Positions 25,820 to 35,418 of a stretch of DNA of 64,000 nt are shown piece after piece. Under the pieces are notes generated by a model. The model was not told the origin of the DNA. It did not search any database and saw only the letters and a program-made list of their open reading frames with translations. The stretch lies in assembly GCF_000427965.1 (NCBI RefSeq), contig NZ_ATZA01000010.1, forward strand, positions 1 through 64,000, written 5' to 3'. Source of the stretch: Olivibacter sitiensis DSM 17696. Its GTDB lineage: Bacteria; Bacteroidota; Bacteroidia; Sphingobacteriales; Sphingobacteriaceae. Each line of letters starts with the position of its first letter. Position 1 is the first letter of the stretch. Position numbers and translations under genes: made by a program.

Positions 25820-28006
25820 TTACTTATACGCTACAGCCGCTAGCTTGGCGGTAGGACCGTTTAATTTTAGATAATCCGCTAAGACGTTTAAACTTTCATC
25901 CCTTATGAAGTCATCATCGGTACGAGGGATAGCCTCTCCCTTTTTCAAAGGAGGTAATCCCCTAAGAGCGCGTTGCGCATTTGCGCGCGCTAGATTCTTC
26001 GCTTCTAAATCATCCCTCTCTTCTTTCAACGTCTTTTCCTCTAGAGAAACGGAAGACTCTTCCTGGCGTTTATTTAAAAGTGCAATGTCTTCCAGCAGGT
26101 ATTTGTATTCGGGAGAAGACTCCATCCGCGCCTTATGCTCTTTCTCTAGTTCTGTCTTGATCTTCGAAAGATCTGCCCAAGGAGTATAATTTGAAGTTTT
26201 TATCTGATCCCAAGGCAAGGCTGCCTTTTCCGAACTCTCGCCAAACTTATCCACTGGATAAATCGAAGGGAAAGTGATGTCGGGCATCACTCCTTTATGT
26301 TGTGTACTACTGCCATTTACTCGATAAAACTTATAGGTAGTGAAATTGATCTGCCCAAATTGGGGGGCACCTTCTGGGGCTACCTCCTCAGAGATGTTTT
26401 CTCCATCATTTTTTGCCTTGAGGAGCAAACGATCGGTACGGCTGATAAACTGGTCCATCGGAACAGCACTCTGTACGGTTCCTTTTCCGTAAGACTGTGA
26501 GCCCAAAATGATGCCTCTGCCGTAATCTTGGATAGCTCCTGCAAATATCTCGGAAGCCGATGCGCTCGTGCGGTCTATTAGCACGCCTAAGGGACCATTC
26601 CAAGCGATGGAAGGGTCTTCATCACTGTTTACCTCAATGCGGTTCTGTGGGTCGCGTACTTGTACCACGGGGCCTTCTTTTATGAAAAGTCCCGTTAGTT
26701 CCACTGCTTCTATAAGTGAGCCCCCTCCATTGCCTCTTAAGTCAAGCAAAACGGCATCTACATGTTGGGTCTTCAAGGTGTCGAGAATAAGCCTCACGTC
26801 TCGCGTAGTACTTTTATAATTGGGGTCTCCCTTACGCATGGCGTTAAAGTCCAAATAGAAAGCAGGCACCGTTATAATGCCTATTTTATAGGTGGTACCG
26901 TCCGATCCCTTCACTTCTTTAAGCAGTTTCTTTGCAGACTGTTCCTCGTTGATGATTTTGTCTCTTACAAGGGTGATGATTTTTGGCGTGGAAGTTAGTT
27001 GTTGGCCAGCTGGAATTACCTTTAAGCGAACGGTCGTCCCTTTAGGTCCCTTGATCTTTGATACAACACTTTGGAGGCGCCAACCTATGACATCCACAAA
27101 CTCACCATCCGCACCCTGGGCTACAGCTACTATGCGGTCATCAGGCTTCAGGGTTTTGTCCCTAAACGCTGGACCGCCCGGAACGACGCTCACGATCTTT
27201 ACAACTTCATTCTCTACCCCTAAAAGAGCACCTATTCCCTCGAAAGAGCGAGACATGTTTTCGTTGAAACGCTGGGCCTCATCGGGTATAAAATAGTTGG
27301 TGTGTGGATCTACCGCTCCAGTAAAGGCATTCATCATATATTGAAAAGCGTCGTTACTATTCGATTTTTTTTCCTGGTTGATAAGGTCCTGATAACGCTG
27401 CTTTAAGGTGGTGATCTGTTTCGCTTCTTCGCCCTCCTTACCAGTACTGCTAAGTTTCAAATTTAACCTGTCGTACTTAACGCGCTTGGTCCATGCATCT
27501 TGTGCCTCCTTCTCACTAGCAAACCAGTTTTCGTTTTCCCTGTTGTAGATGAATCGTTCATCTTTGGTGAAATCAAATTGTTTGTCTATCTGTGAGAGTG
27601 CATAGCTAAGATTTTCTATATATCTATTGCGGTATATATTGTAGATATAGAACATGGAAGATAAATCTCCGTTCTGTATATCGCCCAGCATGGTGTGGCG
27701 AAATTTTTCGAAACTATCAATATCGCTTTTCAGAAAATAATTTTTGCCCGCATCCAGTGATTCGATGTAGTTGTCGAACACCACGTTTGACAACGAATCA
27801 TTGAAAGGAACTTTCTTATAATGTGCTTTTTGTAAAAGTACCGACAGGTCTTTTGCAATGATACCTTGTTTGGCACTTGGTTTTAGTGCATTATTTCCCT
27901 CGTCGTTTAAATTCACACGTGGGCTGGCACTACATGCTACGGTAGTAACAACAAACAAGGCCAAAAACAAATTTTTTAACATCTTTTGAATTGCTTTATA
28001 ATCCAT
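25820..28006 (-). CDS. prc: C-terminal processing peptidase (Tsp/Prc), S41 family lipoprotein
   Basis: 728 residues. A signal peptide ends in a lipobox (LFVVTTVAC), so it is a probable periplasmic lipoprotein. A helical N-terminal part is followed by a PDZ domain (RSFEGIGALLGVENEVVKIV) and the S41 protease core, with LLDLRGNGGGSL, the serine in RTSASASEIF and the lysine in GSQSYGKGTVQ. A Tsp-type C-terminal domain (LEKEHKARMESSPEYKYL) follows. It degrades tagged or misfolded periplasmic proteins. The first ATG is used; a second at codon 9 is also possible. Confidence 0.93.
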   Translation of the reverse strand: MDYKAIQKMLKNLFLALFVVTTVACSASPRVNLNDEGNNALKPSAKQGIIAKDLSVLLQKAHYKKVPFNDSLSNVVFDNYIESLDAGKNYFLKSDIDSFEKFRHTMLGDIQNGDLSSMFYIYNIYRNRYIENLSYALSQIDKQFDFTKDERFIYNRENENWFASEKEAQDAWTKRVKYDRLNLKLSSTGKEGEEAKQITTLKQRYQDLINQEKKSNSNDAFQYMMNAFTGAVDPHTNYFIPDEAQRFNENMSRSFEGIGALLGVENEVVKIVSVVPGGPAFRDKTLKPDDRIVAVAQGADGEFVDVIGWRLQSVVSKIKGPKGTTVRLKVIPAGQQLTSTPKIITLVRDKIINEEQSAKKLLKEVKGSDGTTYKIGIITVPAFYLDFNAMRKGDPNYKSTTRDVRLILDTLKTQHVDAVLLDLRGNGGGSLIEAVELTGLFIKEGPVVQVRDPQNRIEVNSDEDPSIAWNGPLGVLIDRTSASASEIFAGAIQDYGRGIILGSQSYGKGTVQSAVPMDQFISRTDRLLLKAKNDGENISEEVAPEGAPQFGQINFTTYKFYRVNGSSTQHKGVMPDITFPSIYPVDKFGESSEKAALPWDQIKTSNYTPWADLSKIKTELEKEHKARMESSPEYKYLLEDIALLNKRQEESSVSLEEKTLKEERDDLEAKNLARANAQRALRGLPPLKKGEAIPRTDDDFIRDESLNVLADYLKLNGPTAKLAAVAYK

Positions 28007-28182
28007 TTATTTCTTTGTAATTCAATTTAGCTTTCTTAGCGCTAAAGCGAGTAAAAGTATCAAAAAAACAACCAATAATTAAACCTCAGATACAACAATT
28101 GACATTTAGTTGGGTAAAGGCGCCTTTTTTCACATTTTTTAACATTTAGCGCTGCTAAGATGGCGTGGGTAAGTTCCTATGG

Positions 28183-29409
28183 CTAAAGCCTGTCGGGCCA
28201 CTTTTGTGCAATAAGTGTGGAGTTTTGTAGAAGCGCTTGTGCAAGTTCTTGTTTTGCATAGCGCAAGAGGTCTTGTTTCAATAAATAGTGTGTGCTGATG
28301 CATTTTTTTGCGTTTCCATAGTCGCCAACCGCCATGTATGCTTTGCACAAGCCATCATTGATTTTTAAAAGAAGTTCCTGGTCTTTGCTCTGCAAGGCAA
28401 AACCTTCGGCAGCTTTATAATCGGTGATGGCGAGAGCGTATTCTGCGATTTGATTTTTAACGGCAGCCAATTGATAGAGGCTGGTGGCTAGGCCCGAATA
28501 GTGATTTCTTAAGGAAGCTATCTCAACGGCCTGTAGGTAAAACCACCTGGATTCGGTAAATTTTTTCTCTTCCAAATAGAATGAGGCAAGATTTTGAAAT
28601 GCTTCTATCCTGCCTGCATCGTTTTTTGCACGTCTATATAGAGGTATTATTTTCTTGATAACATCGTTCTGAGCCTCTGAGATACGGTTATTTTTTGCCT
28701 TGATCTGTGCCAGATGGGATAGGGCTTCGGCTTGCATGTTCAGATCCCTGTCTTTATCGGCCATTTTTGCCACTTGTTCAAAATAGCCTGTAGCTTCAGG
28801 ATAGGCGGCAGTATGTTGATATACGAAAGCAATGTTTCTTATAATGATTTTTTGGGCTACTCGATCCTCCAGCAATTCTTTTTCTTGCAGGGCCTTATGA
28901 AAGAGAGCGACAGCTTCGTGGTATTTTGACTCTTGGGCATAGTGCATGGCGAGCCGATTCTGAAGGTCGCTCATAGCACGGCGATTTTCCAGCTTCTGAT
29001 AAAAACCGATAGAAGCTATTAAGGATTTTTCAGTGCTATTTTCAGCCTTTAGGCTGTCTCTCTCTGAAAATAAGGAAGACATAGCCACAATTGGGCTATC
29101 TCCACATTCGGAAAGATGACGATATAAATCTTGTTTTTTGAAGTGATTTATAAGGATTTCAGCGTCATTTTTCATGACAGCATAACGGTCTTCAAGTAAT
29201 TGTTCGTCTGTTTTTCGCGGAGGAAGATGATAAGGGACGGGGCCGATGCCACGAAAGGATTCTCGCCTTAAAGCTATAGAATCAGTAGGTTTGTCCATAT
29301 AGAGTTCTTGCTCAGGTTCCTGGGCGCAAGCTGCATTTGCAAAACCTAACAGGATGAGAACAGCAGTGATCGCTCCCTTAAATTTTCCATGAAGTGCTTT
29401 TATTAGCAT
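28183..29409 (-). CDS. Exported tetratricopeptide-repeat protein
   Basis: 408 residues. A signal peptide covers about residues 1-29 (AVLILLGFANAACAQ). From about residue 120 onward the protein is made of helical TPR-type repeats, for example QNRLAMHYAQESKYHEAVAL, ATGYFEQVAKMADKDRDL and NLASFYLEEKKFTESRW. The end (LRYAKQELAQALLQNST) is helical. It resembles the TPR sensor part of some Bacteroidota two-component proteins but has no kinase domain. The role is unknown, possibly a periplasmic scaffold. The 176-base gap to prc holds no gene. Confidence 0.8.
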   Translation of the reverse strand: MLIKALHGKFKGAITAVLILLGFANAACAQEPEQELYMDKPTDSIALRRESFRGIGPVPYHLPPRKTDEQLLEDRYAVMKNDAEILINHFKKQDLYRHLSECGDSPIVAMSSLFSERDSLKAENSTEKSLIASIGFYQKLENRRAMSDLQNRLAMHYAQESKYHEAVALFHKALQEKELLEDRVAQKIIIRNIAFVYQHTAAYPEATGYFEQVAKMADKDRDLNMQAEALSHLAQIKAKNNRISEAQNDVIKKIIPLYRRAKNDAGRIEAFQNLASFYLEEKKFTESRWFYLQAVEIASLRNHYSGLATSLYQLAAVKNQIAEYALAITDYKAAEGFALQSKDQELLLKINDGLCKAYMAVGDYGNAKKCISTHYLLKQDLLRYAKQELAQALLQNSTLIAQKWPDRL

Positions 29410-29480
29410 ATATGAAATCCTTACTGTAATTCTTCACTAAATGTAAGGCAGCAATACCAGTGTTGCGGCCATACATTGTT

Positions 29481-29510
29481 CAAATATAAGCAATAGATGT
29501 GAATAACAAC
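29481..29510 (-). promoter_or_regulatory. Promoter for the TPR protein
   Basis: On the minus strand GTTG at 29510-29507, an 18-base spacer and the -7 box TATATTTG at 29488-29481. The predicted start near 29475 leaves a leader of about 65 bases. Nothing else is seen in the 248-base gap to rarA except the rarA promoter. Confidence 0.5.
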
Positions 29511-29618
29511 AATCGGTCACCACATTATGCGACGGATCCATTGTTGAGAAATACGGATTTTTCTGTCTTTCAAATAGAGGCACTGTTCCAAAAAATGCTA
29601 TAAAACTTGGCTTTATTC

Positions 29619-29650
29619 GTTGTGTTATAGAACAAATTTGGTTAGATTTG
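29619..29650 (+). promoter_or_regulatory. Promoter for rarA, very close to the start codon
   Basis: GTTG at 29619-29622, exactly 20 bases, then TAGATTTG at 29643-29650. The box ends eight bases before the ATG at 29658, so the leader would be almost absent. Confidence 0.55.
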
Positions 29651-29657
29651 CTAATAG

Positions 29658-30938
29658 ATGAATACCAATGTACCATTAGCTGAACGGATGCGTCCTTCCT
29701 CGATAAGCGATTACGCGGGGCAGCAACATCTAATAGGACCAAACTCCGTTTTGAGAAAAGCAATAGATAGTGGCGCACTTCCTTCGATGATATTATGGGG
29801 TCCGCCTGGGGTGGGCAAAACCACCTTGGCGCATATTATATCCCAGCAATTGAACCGCCCTTTCTTTAGCCTTAGTGCCATTAGCTCTGGCGTGAAGGAT
29901 ATCAGGGATGTATTGGAAAGTGCCCAGCGAAGCAAGGATGCATTTTCGGAGCAGCCCATACTTTTTATCGACGAAATTCACCGTTTTTCCAAATCACAAC
30001 AAGACTCCCTGCTTGGGGCCGTAGAACGAGGCCTAGTCACCTTAATAGGAGCTACGACAGAAAACCCCTCCTTCGAGGTTATTTCTGCCTTGCTATCTCG
30101 CTGCCAGGTGTACGTCCTGAAGCCATTGGACGAAAAGGATTTGCAAGGGCTGATGGAAAAGGCCTTGCGAGAAGATGAGTTGCTGAAAGAAAGGCGAGTA
30201 GAAATAAAAGAGCACGAAGCCTTGCTGCGAATTTCGGGAGGCGATGCCAGAAAGTTGTTGAATGTGTTGGAATTGGTCATCAATGCCCTGCCGAAAGATA
30301 CCAAGGATATTACAAATGATTTTGTATTGCAACAAGTGCAGCAGAACATGGCGCTCTATGATAAAACAGGAGAGCAACATTATGATATTATATCGGCATT
30401 CATCAAATCGATAAGGGGAAGTGATCCCAATGCAGCTGTCTATTGGTTGGCAAGAATGATAGAAGGGGGAGAAGACCCCTCTTTTATTGCGCGAAGGTTG
30501 CTTATATTAGCTTCAGAAGATATCGGTAATGCCAATCCCAATGCCTTGTTGTTGGCGAATAATTGTTTTCAGGCTGTCAATGTGATAGGCTGGCCCGAGT
30601 CGCGTATCATCCTTTCCCAAACGGTGACCTATTTGGCATCTTCTCCCAAGAGCAATGCTTCCTATGAAGCGATAGGCAAAGCACAGGCCTTAGTGAAGCA
30701 AACCGGGGACTTGCCAGTACCGCTTCACCTCAGGAATGCCCCCACAAAGCTGATGAAAAACCTGAATTATGGACAGGACTATAAATATGCACATGCCTAT
30801 GAAGGGAACTTTGTAACGCAGGAGTTCCTGCCAGAAGCAATTAGCGGGCATAAACTCTATGACCCTGGGCAAAATGCGGCAGAACAAAAGCACAGAGAGC
30901 GTTTGCGGAGCCTGTGGAATAAAAAATATGGCTATTGA
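29658..30938 (+). CDS. rarA: Replication-associated recombination protein A (AAA+)
   Basis: 426 residues. Walker A GPPGVGKTT (48-56) and Walker B FIDEIHRFSK (D105, E106) belong to the AAA+ clamp-loader-like core. The opening PLAERMRPSSISDYAGQQHL and the C-terminal tetramerisation part (RMIEGGEDPSFIARRLLILA, NYGQDYKYAHAYEGNF) are diagnostic for RarA/MgsA. It acts at stalled replication forks. Length is normal. It is monocistronic. Confidence 0.95.
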   Translation: MNTNVPLAERMRPSSISDYAGQQHLIGPNSVLRKAIDSGALPSMILWGPPGVGKTTLAHIISQQLNRPFFSLSAISSGVKDIRDVLESAQRSKDAFSEQPILFIDEIHRFSKSQQDSLLGAVERGLVTLIGATTENPSFEVISALLSRCQVYVLKPLDEKDLQGLMEKALREDELLKERRVEIKEHEALLRISGGDARKLLNVLELVINALPKDTKDITNDFVLQQVQQNMALYDKTGEQHYDIISAFIKSIRGSDPNAAVYWLARMIEGGEDPSFIARRLLILASEDIGNANPNALLLANNCFQAVNVIGWPESRIILSQTVTYLASSPKSNASYEAIGKAQALVKQTGDLPVPLHLRNAPTKLMKNLNYGQDYKYAHAYEGNFVTQEFLPEAISGHKLYDPGQNAAEQKHRERLRSLWNKKYGY

Positions 30939-31013
30939 TATTCTTGTGGATTATATGTTTTTGTGAATTTCCTCTTTAAAACTCCCAACGGAAAAGGAGA
31001 AAACGCATTTATA

Positions 31014-31044
31014 TTGCTTGCTAAGAGGAATTTGCCTAAGTTTG
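31014..31044 (+). promoter_or_regulatory. Promoter for the ABC exporter genes
   Basis: TTG at 31014-31016, 20 bases, then TAAGTTTG at 31037-31044. Predicted start near 31050, well before the chosen ATG at 31118, and after an alternative TTG start at 31046. Confidence 0.5.
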
Positions 31045-31117
31045 CTTGTCACTATTAAGTACTATAACAATAGGCAGTGTCGAATGCTCAATTGGTGCCA
31101 CCTTAATCCGCCAAACT

Positions 31118-32590
31118 ATGTTGTTCACTTTTTTGCATCATCAATGGATACAATTTTGGAGATCCAGAAATAAGGGAGTAGGCCTTGCTTCGCAAATTAT
31201 CCTTGGACTGTTTATGGCATACCTGCTGCTAATAGCGCTCTTCTTGGGCTATGCGTTGCCTGACATCCTAGCAAGAGCATTCGGTGGGCAATCTGCCCTT
31301 AGGAGCTTCAATGGGCTGCTGCTGTATTATTTCGCTATAGATCTCATCCTACGCTTGCAACTACAGGAGTTGCCTACATTGAGCATTGTCCCCTATCTGC
31401 ATCTTCGCATAAAAAAAGCTACCATTGTCCAGTTTTTGAATATCAAGGCGCTGTTTTCTTTTTTTAATCTCTGGCCGCTTATCTTGTTTTTTCCTTTCTG
31501 TGTCTCTGTGGTGTATAGTGATCTTGGAACGATGCCGATGATTGCTTATATGGTAACGTTACTATCCTTGATATTTTTTAATAACTACCTCGCCTTGTAC
31601 CTTAAGCGTCAGGGTACAGCCAATTCTGGTTATCTCATCGGTGGTTTTGCCTCTATTGTGGCCATAATGCTGTGCGATTATTACGGCCTTTTTTCCTTAA
31701 TGTCTCTTTCCGATGGTCTTTTCCGCTTATTGGCCAATAGGCCTTATTTATGTGTTTCTTTCGTTCTTGCCGCGGCATGTGTTTTCTGGTGGAACAGTCG
31801 TTACATAACGGACAATCTTTACGAGGAAGAAATGAGCGGTTCCGAAAAGGAAAAATCAAGCACAGATATGCCTTTTTTTGATCGCTTTGGACAGGTAGGC
31901 GACCTTGCGGCATTGGAGTTGAAGCTCATTTTACGGCATAAGCGCTCGAGATCCACCGTGATGACGGGATTGATTTTTATGGCATATGGATTTATATTTT
32001 ACAAGAAAGAGGCATTGGCTTCCGATTCTTTTGGGCTGATGCTTTTTGCCGCCTTGTTCATGACGGGTACCCTAATCCTCTTTTATGGGCAGTTTATGTT
32101 TGCCTGGCAAAGTGCTCACTTCGATGGACTTTTGGTAAATAGACTTTCTATTGAAAGTTTCCTAAAGGCGAAGCTTTTGCTATTCACCATTTATACAATC
32201 GCTGTTACGGCTATCATTAGTTTATATGGGCTCATCAGCTGGAAAATATTACTTATACAGCTCGTTGCTGCACTTTATAATATTGGTTTTGGGTCGATCG
32301 TTGTGCTCTATATGGCCACTTTTAACTATAAAAGGCTTGATTTAAGTTCATCATCTGCCATGAATTGGCAGGGAGTGGGTGCCTCCCAATGGTTGATGAT
32401 GTTGCCTTACCTGCTCATTCCTTACTTTATCTACGTTCCTTTCAAAATCTTTGGCAATGGCTATTGGGCATTGCTGGCTTTGGGAATTTTTGGCGCCTTG
32501 ATGTGGTTGATGCGGAACTTTTGGTTGGGCTTTCTGGTCAAGGCATTTGAAAAGAAGCGATATAAGATAGCCGAAGGGTTTAGGGAATAA
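31118..32590 (+). CDS. DUF5687-type ABC transporter permease
   Basis: 490 residues with about ten to twelve hydrophobic segments. The start LFTFLHHQWIQFWRSRNKG is typical of DUF5687, an ABC-2-like permease group of Bacteroidota. A hydrophilic loop lies near residues 240-275 (EEEMSGSEKEKSSTDM). ATG 31118 is chosen; the frame reaches back to a TTG at 31046 that would add 24 residues without family character. The ATPase gene follows after ten bases. Together they form an exporter of unknown substrate. Confidence 0.82.
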   Translation: MLFTFLHHQWIQFWRSRNKGVGLASQIILGLFMAYLLLIALFLGYALPDILARAFGGQSALRSFNGLLLYYFAIDLILRLQLQELPTLSIVPYLHLRIKKATIVQFLNIKALFSFFNLWPLILFFPFCVSVVYSDLGTMPMIAYMVTLLSLIFFNNYLALYLKRQGTANSGYLIGGFASIVAIMLCDYYGLFSLMSLSDGLFRLLANRPYLCVSFVLAAACVFWWNSRYITDNLYEEEMSGSEKEKSSTDMPFFDRFGQVGDLAALELKLILRHKRSRSTVMTGLIFMAYGFIFYKKEALASDSFGLMLFAALFMTGTLILFYGQFMFAWQSAHFDGLLVNRLSIESFLKAKLLLFTIYTIAVTAIISLYGLISWKILLIQLVAALYNIGFGSIVVLYMATFNYKRLDLSSSSAMNWQGVGASQWLMMLPYLLIPYFIYVPFKIFGNGYWALLALGIFGALMWLMRNFWLGFLVKAFEKKRYKIAEGFRE

Positions 32591-32600
32591 AAAAAATATA

Positions 32601-33299
32601 ATGATTATAGAAGTACAGCATCTTAAGAAGATATATGGCAGTCGCACCGTAGTGGACATCGAACACCTAGGCATTGAAGCCGGGGAGACCATCGGATTGG
32701 TAGGCAATAATGGCGCAGGGAAGACAACTTTCTTCCGTATGCTGCTCAACCTAATCCGTCCCGATTTCGGTCTTGTTCTGAGCAAGGGCATGGATGTTTC
32801 CAAATCGGATGATTGGAAGCAATATACGGCGTCTTATCTAGACGAGGGGTTTTTAATAGATTACCTTACGCCAGAAGAGTATTTCTTTTTCATCGGGGGG
32901 TTGTCTGGTTACACCAAGGCCGAAACGCTACATAAATTAGAGGCCTTTAAGGATTTTTTTAATGGCGAGATATTGAAAAGTGGCAAATATATTCGTGATT
33001 TTTCCAAAGGAAATCAAAACAAAGTGGGAATTGCAGCGGCGCTATTACAGCAGCCAGAGATATTGGTATTGGACGAGCCTTTTGCCAATCTAGATCCTAC
33101 CACGCAAATAAGGTTAAAAAATCTGTTGAAAGAATGGAGTAGCAAGGGGCTCACCTCATTGATCTCTAGTCATGACCTTAACCATGTTACCGAGGTATGT
33201 CAGCGCATTATCCTGTTGGAGAAAGGGCAAGTAATTCGTTCCATTGAAACCAATGAAGGCACTTTGGAGGAGCTAAAAGGCTATTTTGGCGAGGATTGA
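32601..33299 (+). CDS. ABC transporter ATP-binding protein
   Basis: 232 residues, one nucleotide-binding domain. Walker A GNNGAGKTT (35-43), Walker B ILVLDEPFANLDP and the switch histidine in SSHDLNHV are clear. The signature motif reads FSKGNQNK instead of LSGGQ, as in some ABC-2 type exporters. It pairs with the DUF5687 permease just upstream. It is convergent with rnc, ending five bases from it. Confidence 0.93.
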   Translation: MIIEVQHLKKIYGSRTVVDIEHLGIEAGETIGLVGNNGAGKTTFFRMLLNLIRPDFGLVLSKGMDVSKSDDWKQYTASYLDEGFLIDYLTPEEYFFFIGGLSGYTKAETLHKLEAFKDFFNGEILKSGKYIRDFSKGNQNKVGIAAALLQQPEILVLDEPFANLDPTTQIRLKNLLKEWSSKGLTSLISSHDLNHVTEVCQRIILLEKGQVIRSIETNEGTLEELKGYFGED

Positions 33300-33304
33300 G
33301 GGCG

Positions 33305-34036
33305 TTAAAGAATATGCAATTTCTCGCACGCTTTCTCTGCTGCCAGTTTTTCCGCATTTTTCTTGTTGTAGTCCCTTCCAGAACCTTCTATTTGCCCATC
33401 AATGAGTACATTAATGGTAAATAGTTTGGAGCTTTCTCCTTCTGCATTTTCTACTTGTTCGAAAGAGATAGATTTGTTCTCAGACTGGCACCACTCTATT
33501 AACCTACTTTTGAAATTGGTCTCCGTTCGTTCCAACAGGTGAATATCGATGTGATTTTTGATAATTCTGTTGAGTACAAAGCTTTTGGTTTTCGTGTATC
33601 CTTTATCCAGATAGATGGCACCGATGAGCGCCTCGAAAGCATCTCCCAGAAGGGAAGGCGATTTTCCGTAGTGGCTAACCATTTTTGGGTCATAGCGCAG
33701 CAGCTCGTTAAAGCCCAGTTTGAGGGCGAGCTGATTGAGGCTAGCCCTGCTGACAATCTTTGACCGCATTTCAGTAAGAAACCCCTCACCCTTATAGGGA
33801 TAAAGTTTAAAAAGTTGCTCTGCAACGATCACACCCAATACCGCATCACCCAGAAATTCTAAGCGCTCATTGCTGTTTTTTGCTCCTTTTTTTATGGTTA
33901 CGGCAACAGATTTATGCCTGAAAGCCATGGAATATAGGTGCACATTGCCGGGAACGAAACCTAAAAGGTTTTTCAGTGCCCTTACAAATTTGCGATTGGG
34001 AGACACATAGAGTTTATATACATTTGAAATAAACAT
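33305..34036 (-). CDS. rnc: Ribonuclease III
   Basis: 243 residues. The endonuclease signature NERLEFLGDAVLGV (about 56-69) carries the metal-binding acids. GDAFEALIGAIYLDKG gives the second acidic pair. A C-terminal double-stranded-RNA-binding domain ends the protein (GSGRDYNKKNAEKLAAEKAC). It processes rRNA and structured mRNAs. It lies downstream of fabF and acpP in the order common in Bacteroidota. A 13-bp perfect hairpin stands between fabF and rnc. Confidence 0.95.
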   Translation of the reverse strand: MFISNVYKLYVSPNRKFVRALKNLLGFVPGNVHLYSMAFRHKSVAVTIKKGAKNSNERLEFLGDAVLGVIVAEQLFKLYPYKGEGFLTEMRSKIVSRASLNQLALKLGFNELLRYDPKMVSHYGKSPSLLGDAFEALIGAIYLDKGYTKTKSFVLNRIIKNHIDIHLLERTETNFKSRLIEWCQSENKSISFEQVENAEGESSKLFTINVLIDGQIEGSGRDYNKKNAEKLAAEKACEKLHIL

Positions 34037-34089
34037 CTTTAGAAAGTAGGCTGTTAGACGGAAGGAAGCATTGTGTCTCTCGCAGAGAG

Positions 34090-34125
34090 CATATTGCTAT
34101 GAACGCAGTGTTTCATAGCAATATG
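34090..34125 (-). promoter_or_regulatory. Perfect 13-bp stem-loop in the fabF-rnc gap
   Basis: CATATTGCTATGA at 34090-34102 and its exact complement at 34113-34125 flank a ten-base loop. It begins 16 bases after the fabF stop and ends 53 bases before the rnc start. No T run follows on the minus strand, so it is not a standard terminator. It may be an RNase III processing site or an mRNA stability element. Confidence 0.55.
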
Positions 34126-34141
34126 TTGGATGTTTCTTGCA

Positions 34142-35395
34142 TTATTCTTCGTATTTTTTGAATACGACAGAAGCATTGTGACCGCCAAAGCCAAAAGTGT
34201 TGCTCATTGCGTATTGTACCTTGCGTTGCTGAGCTTTGTTAAACGTGAAATTGAGCTTCGGATCCAATTGCGGGTCGTCCGTGAAATGATTGATTGTCGG
34301 AGGAACCGTATCGTTCTTGATTGCCAAAATGGAGGCTATAGACTCTACCGCTCCCGCTGCACCAAGCAAATGCCCTGTCATAGATTTTGTGCTGCTTATG
34401 TTCAATTCATAAGCATGAGAGCCAAACAAATCCAATATAGCTTTAGACTCGCTTATGTCGCCCAATGGGGTCGAGGTACCATGTACGTTGATGTAATCGA
34501 TATCATCAACGGATAGGTTAGCATCTTTCAGCGCGTTGGTCATGACCAATTTGGCACCTAAACCTTCTGGATGGGGTGCGGTAATGTGATTGGCATCGGC
34601 ACTCATGCCACCGCCAACTATTTCTGCATAAATCTTGGCTCCCCGTGCCTTAGCATGCTCTAGGCTCTCTAAGATAATGGTACCGGAACCCTCGCCTGCC
34701 ACGAAACCATCCCTGTCCTTGTCGAAAGGACGCGAAGCGGTGGCTGGGTCGTCATTACGGGTAGATAAAGCGTGCATGGCGTTGAATCCGCCAATTCCTG
34801 CTTCATTGATAATAGCTTCAGATCCGCCGCTGATAATAACGTCTGCAAATCCGGTACGGATATACTGGCAAGCATCAATTAATGCATTGGTAGACGAAGC
34901 GCAAGCAGAAACCGTGGAAAAATTGGGACCGCGCAACCCATATTTGATGGAAATATGACCGGGAGCAATGTCCAGAATCATCTTGGGAATGAAAAATGGG
35001 TTGAAACGGGGGGTACCATCCCCATTTGCAAAATTGGAAACCTCGTCCAAAAACGTCTTCAAACCGCCTATGCCAGAACCCCATATCACGCCTATCCTCT
35101 GGGTATCCAAGTGTTGGAAGTCCAGGCCTGAATCGAGAACGGCTTCGTGAGTAGAAGCCATGGCATAATGAACAAATGGATCTACCTTTCTCGCTTCTTT
35201 TCGATCCATAAAATCAGTAGGGTCGAAATCCTTTACCTCACAGGCAAATTTTGTCTTAAACTTTTCAGCATCAAAATGCGTGATAGGAGCAGCTCCGCTT
35301 ACTCCATTGACCAACCCATCCCAAAATTTTGGAACGGTGTTCCCAATAGGAGTAAGCGCACCTAATCCTGTTACAACTACTCTTTTAAGCTCCAT
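34142..35395 (-). CDS. fabF: Beta-ketoacyl-ACP synthase II
   Basis: 417 residues, a condensing enzyme of fatty-acid elongation. The catalytic triad is C165 (TVSACASSTNA), H305 (NVHGTSTPLGD) and H342 (SMTGHLLGAAGA). Length and start MELKRVVVTGLGALTPIGN are normal. The acpP gene lies 23 bases upstream, and rnc follows after 105 bases. Confidence 0.96.
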   Translation of the reverse strand: MELKRVVVTGLGALTPIGNTVPKFWDGLVNGVSGAAPITHFDAEKFKTKFACEVKDFDPTDFMDRKEARKVDPFVHYAMASTHEAVLDSGLDFQHLDTQRIGVIWGSGIGGLKTFLDEVSNFANGDGTPRFNPFFIPKMILDIAPGHISIKYGLRGPNFSTVSACASSTNALIDACQYIRTGFADVIISGGSEAIINEAGIGGFNAMHALSTRNDDPATASRPFDKDRDGFVAGEGSGTIILESLEHAKARGAKIYAEIVGGGMSADANHITAPHPEGLGAKLVMTNALKDANLSVDDIDYINVHGTSTPLGDISESKAILDLFGSHAYELNISSTKSMTGHLLGAAGAVESIASILAIKNDTVPPTINHFTDDPQLDPKLNFTFNKAQQRKVQYAMSNTFGFGGHNASVVFKKYEE

Positions 35396-35418
35396 TTATC
35401 CGATTTGGCCTAATTAAA

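Noticed and set aside
28036-28045. Palindrome TTAGCGCTAA upstream of prc, with a partial copy near 28145
   Set aside because: Short, not tied to a promoter box, and only two loose copies; chance is likely.
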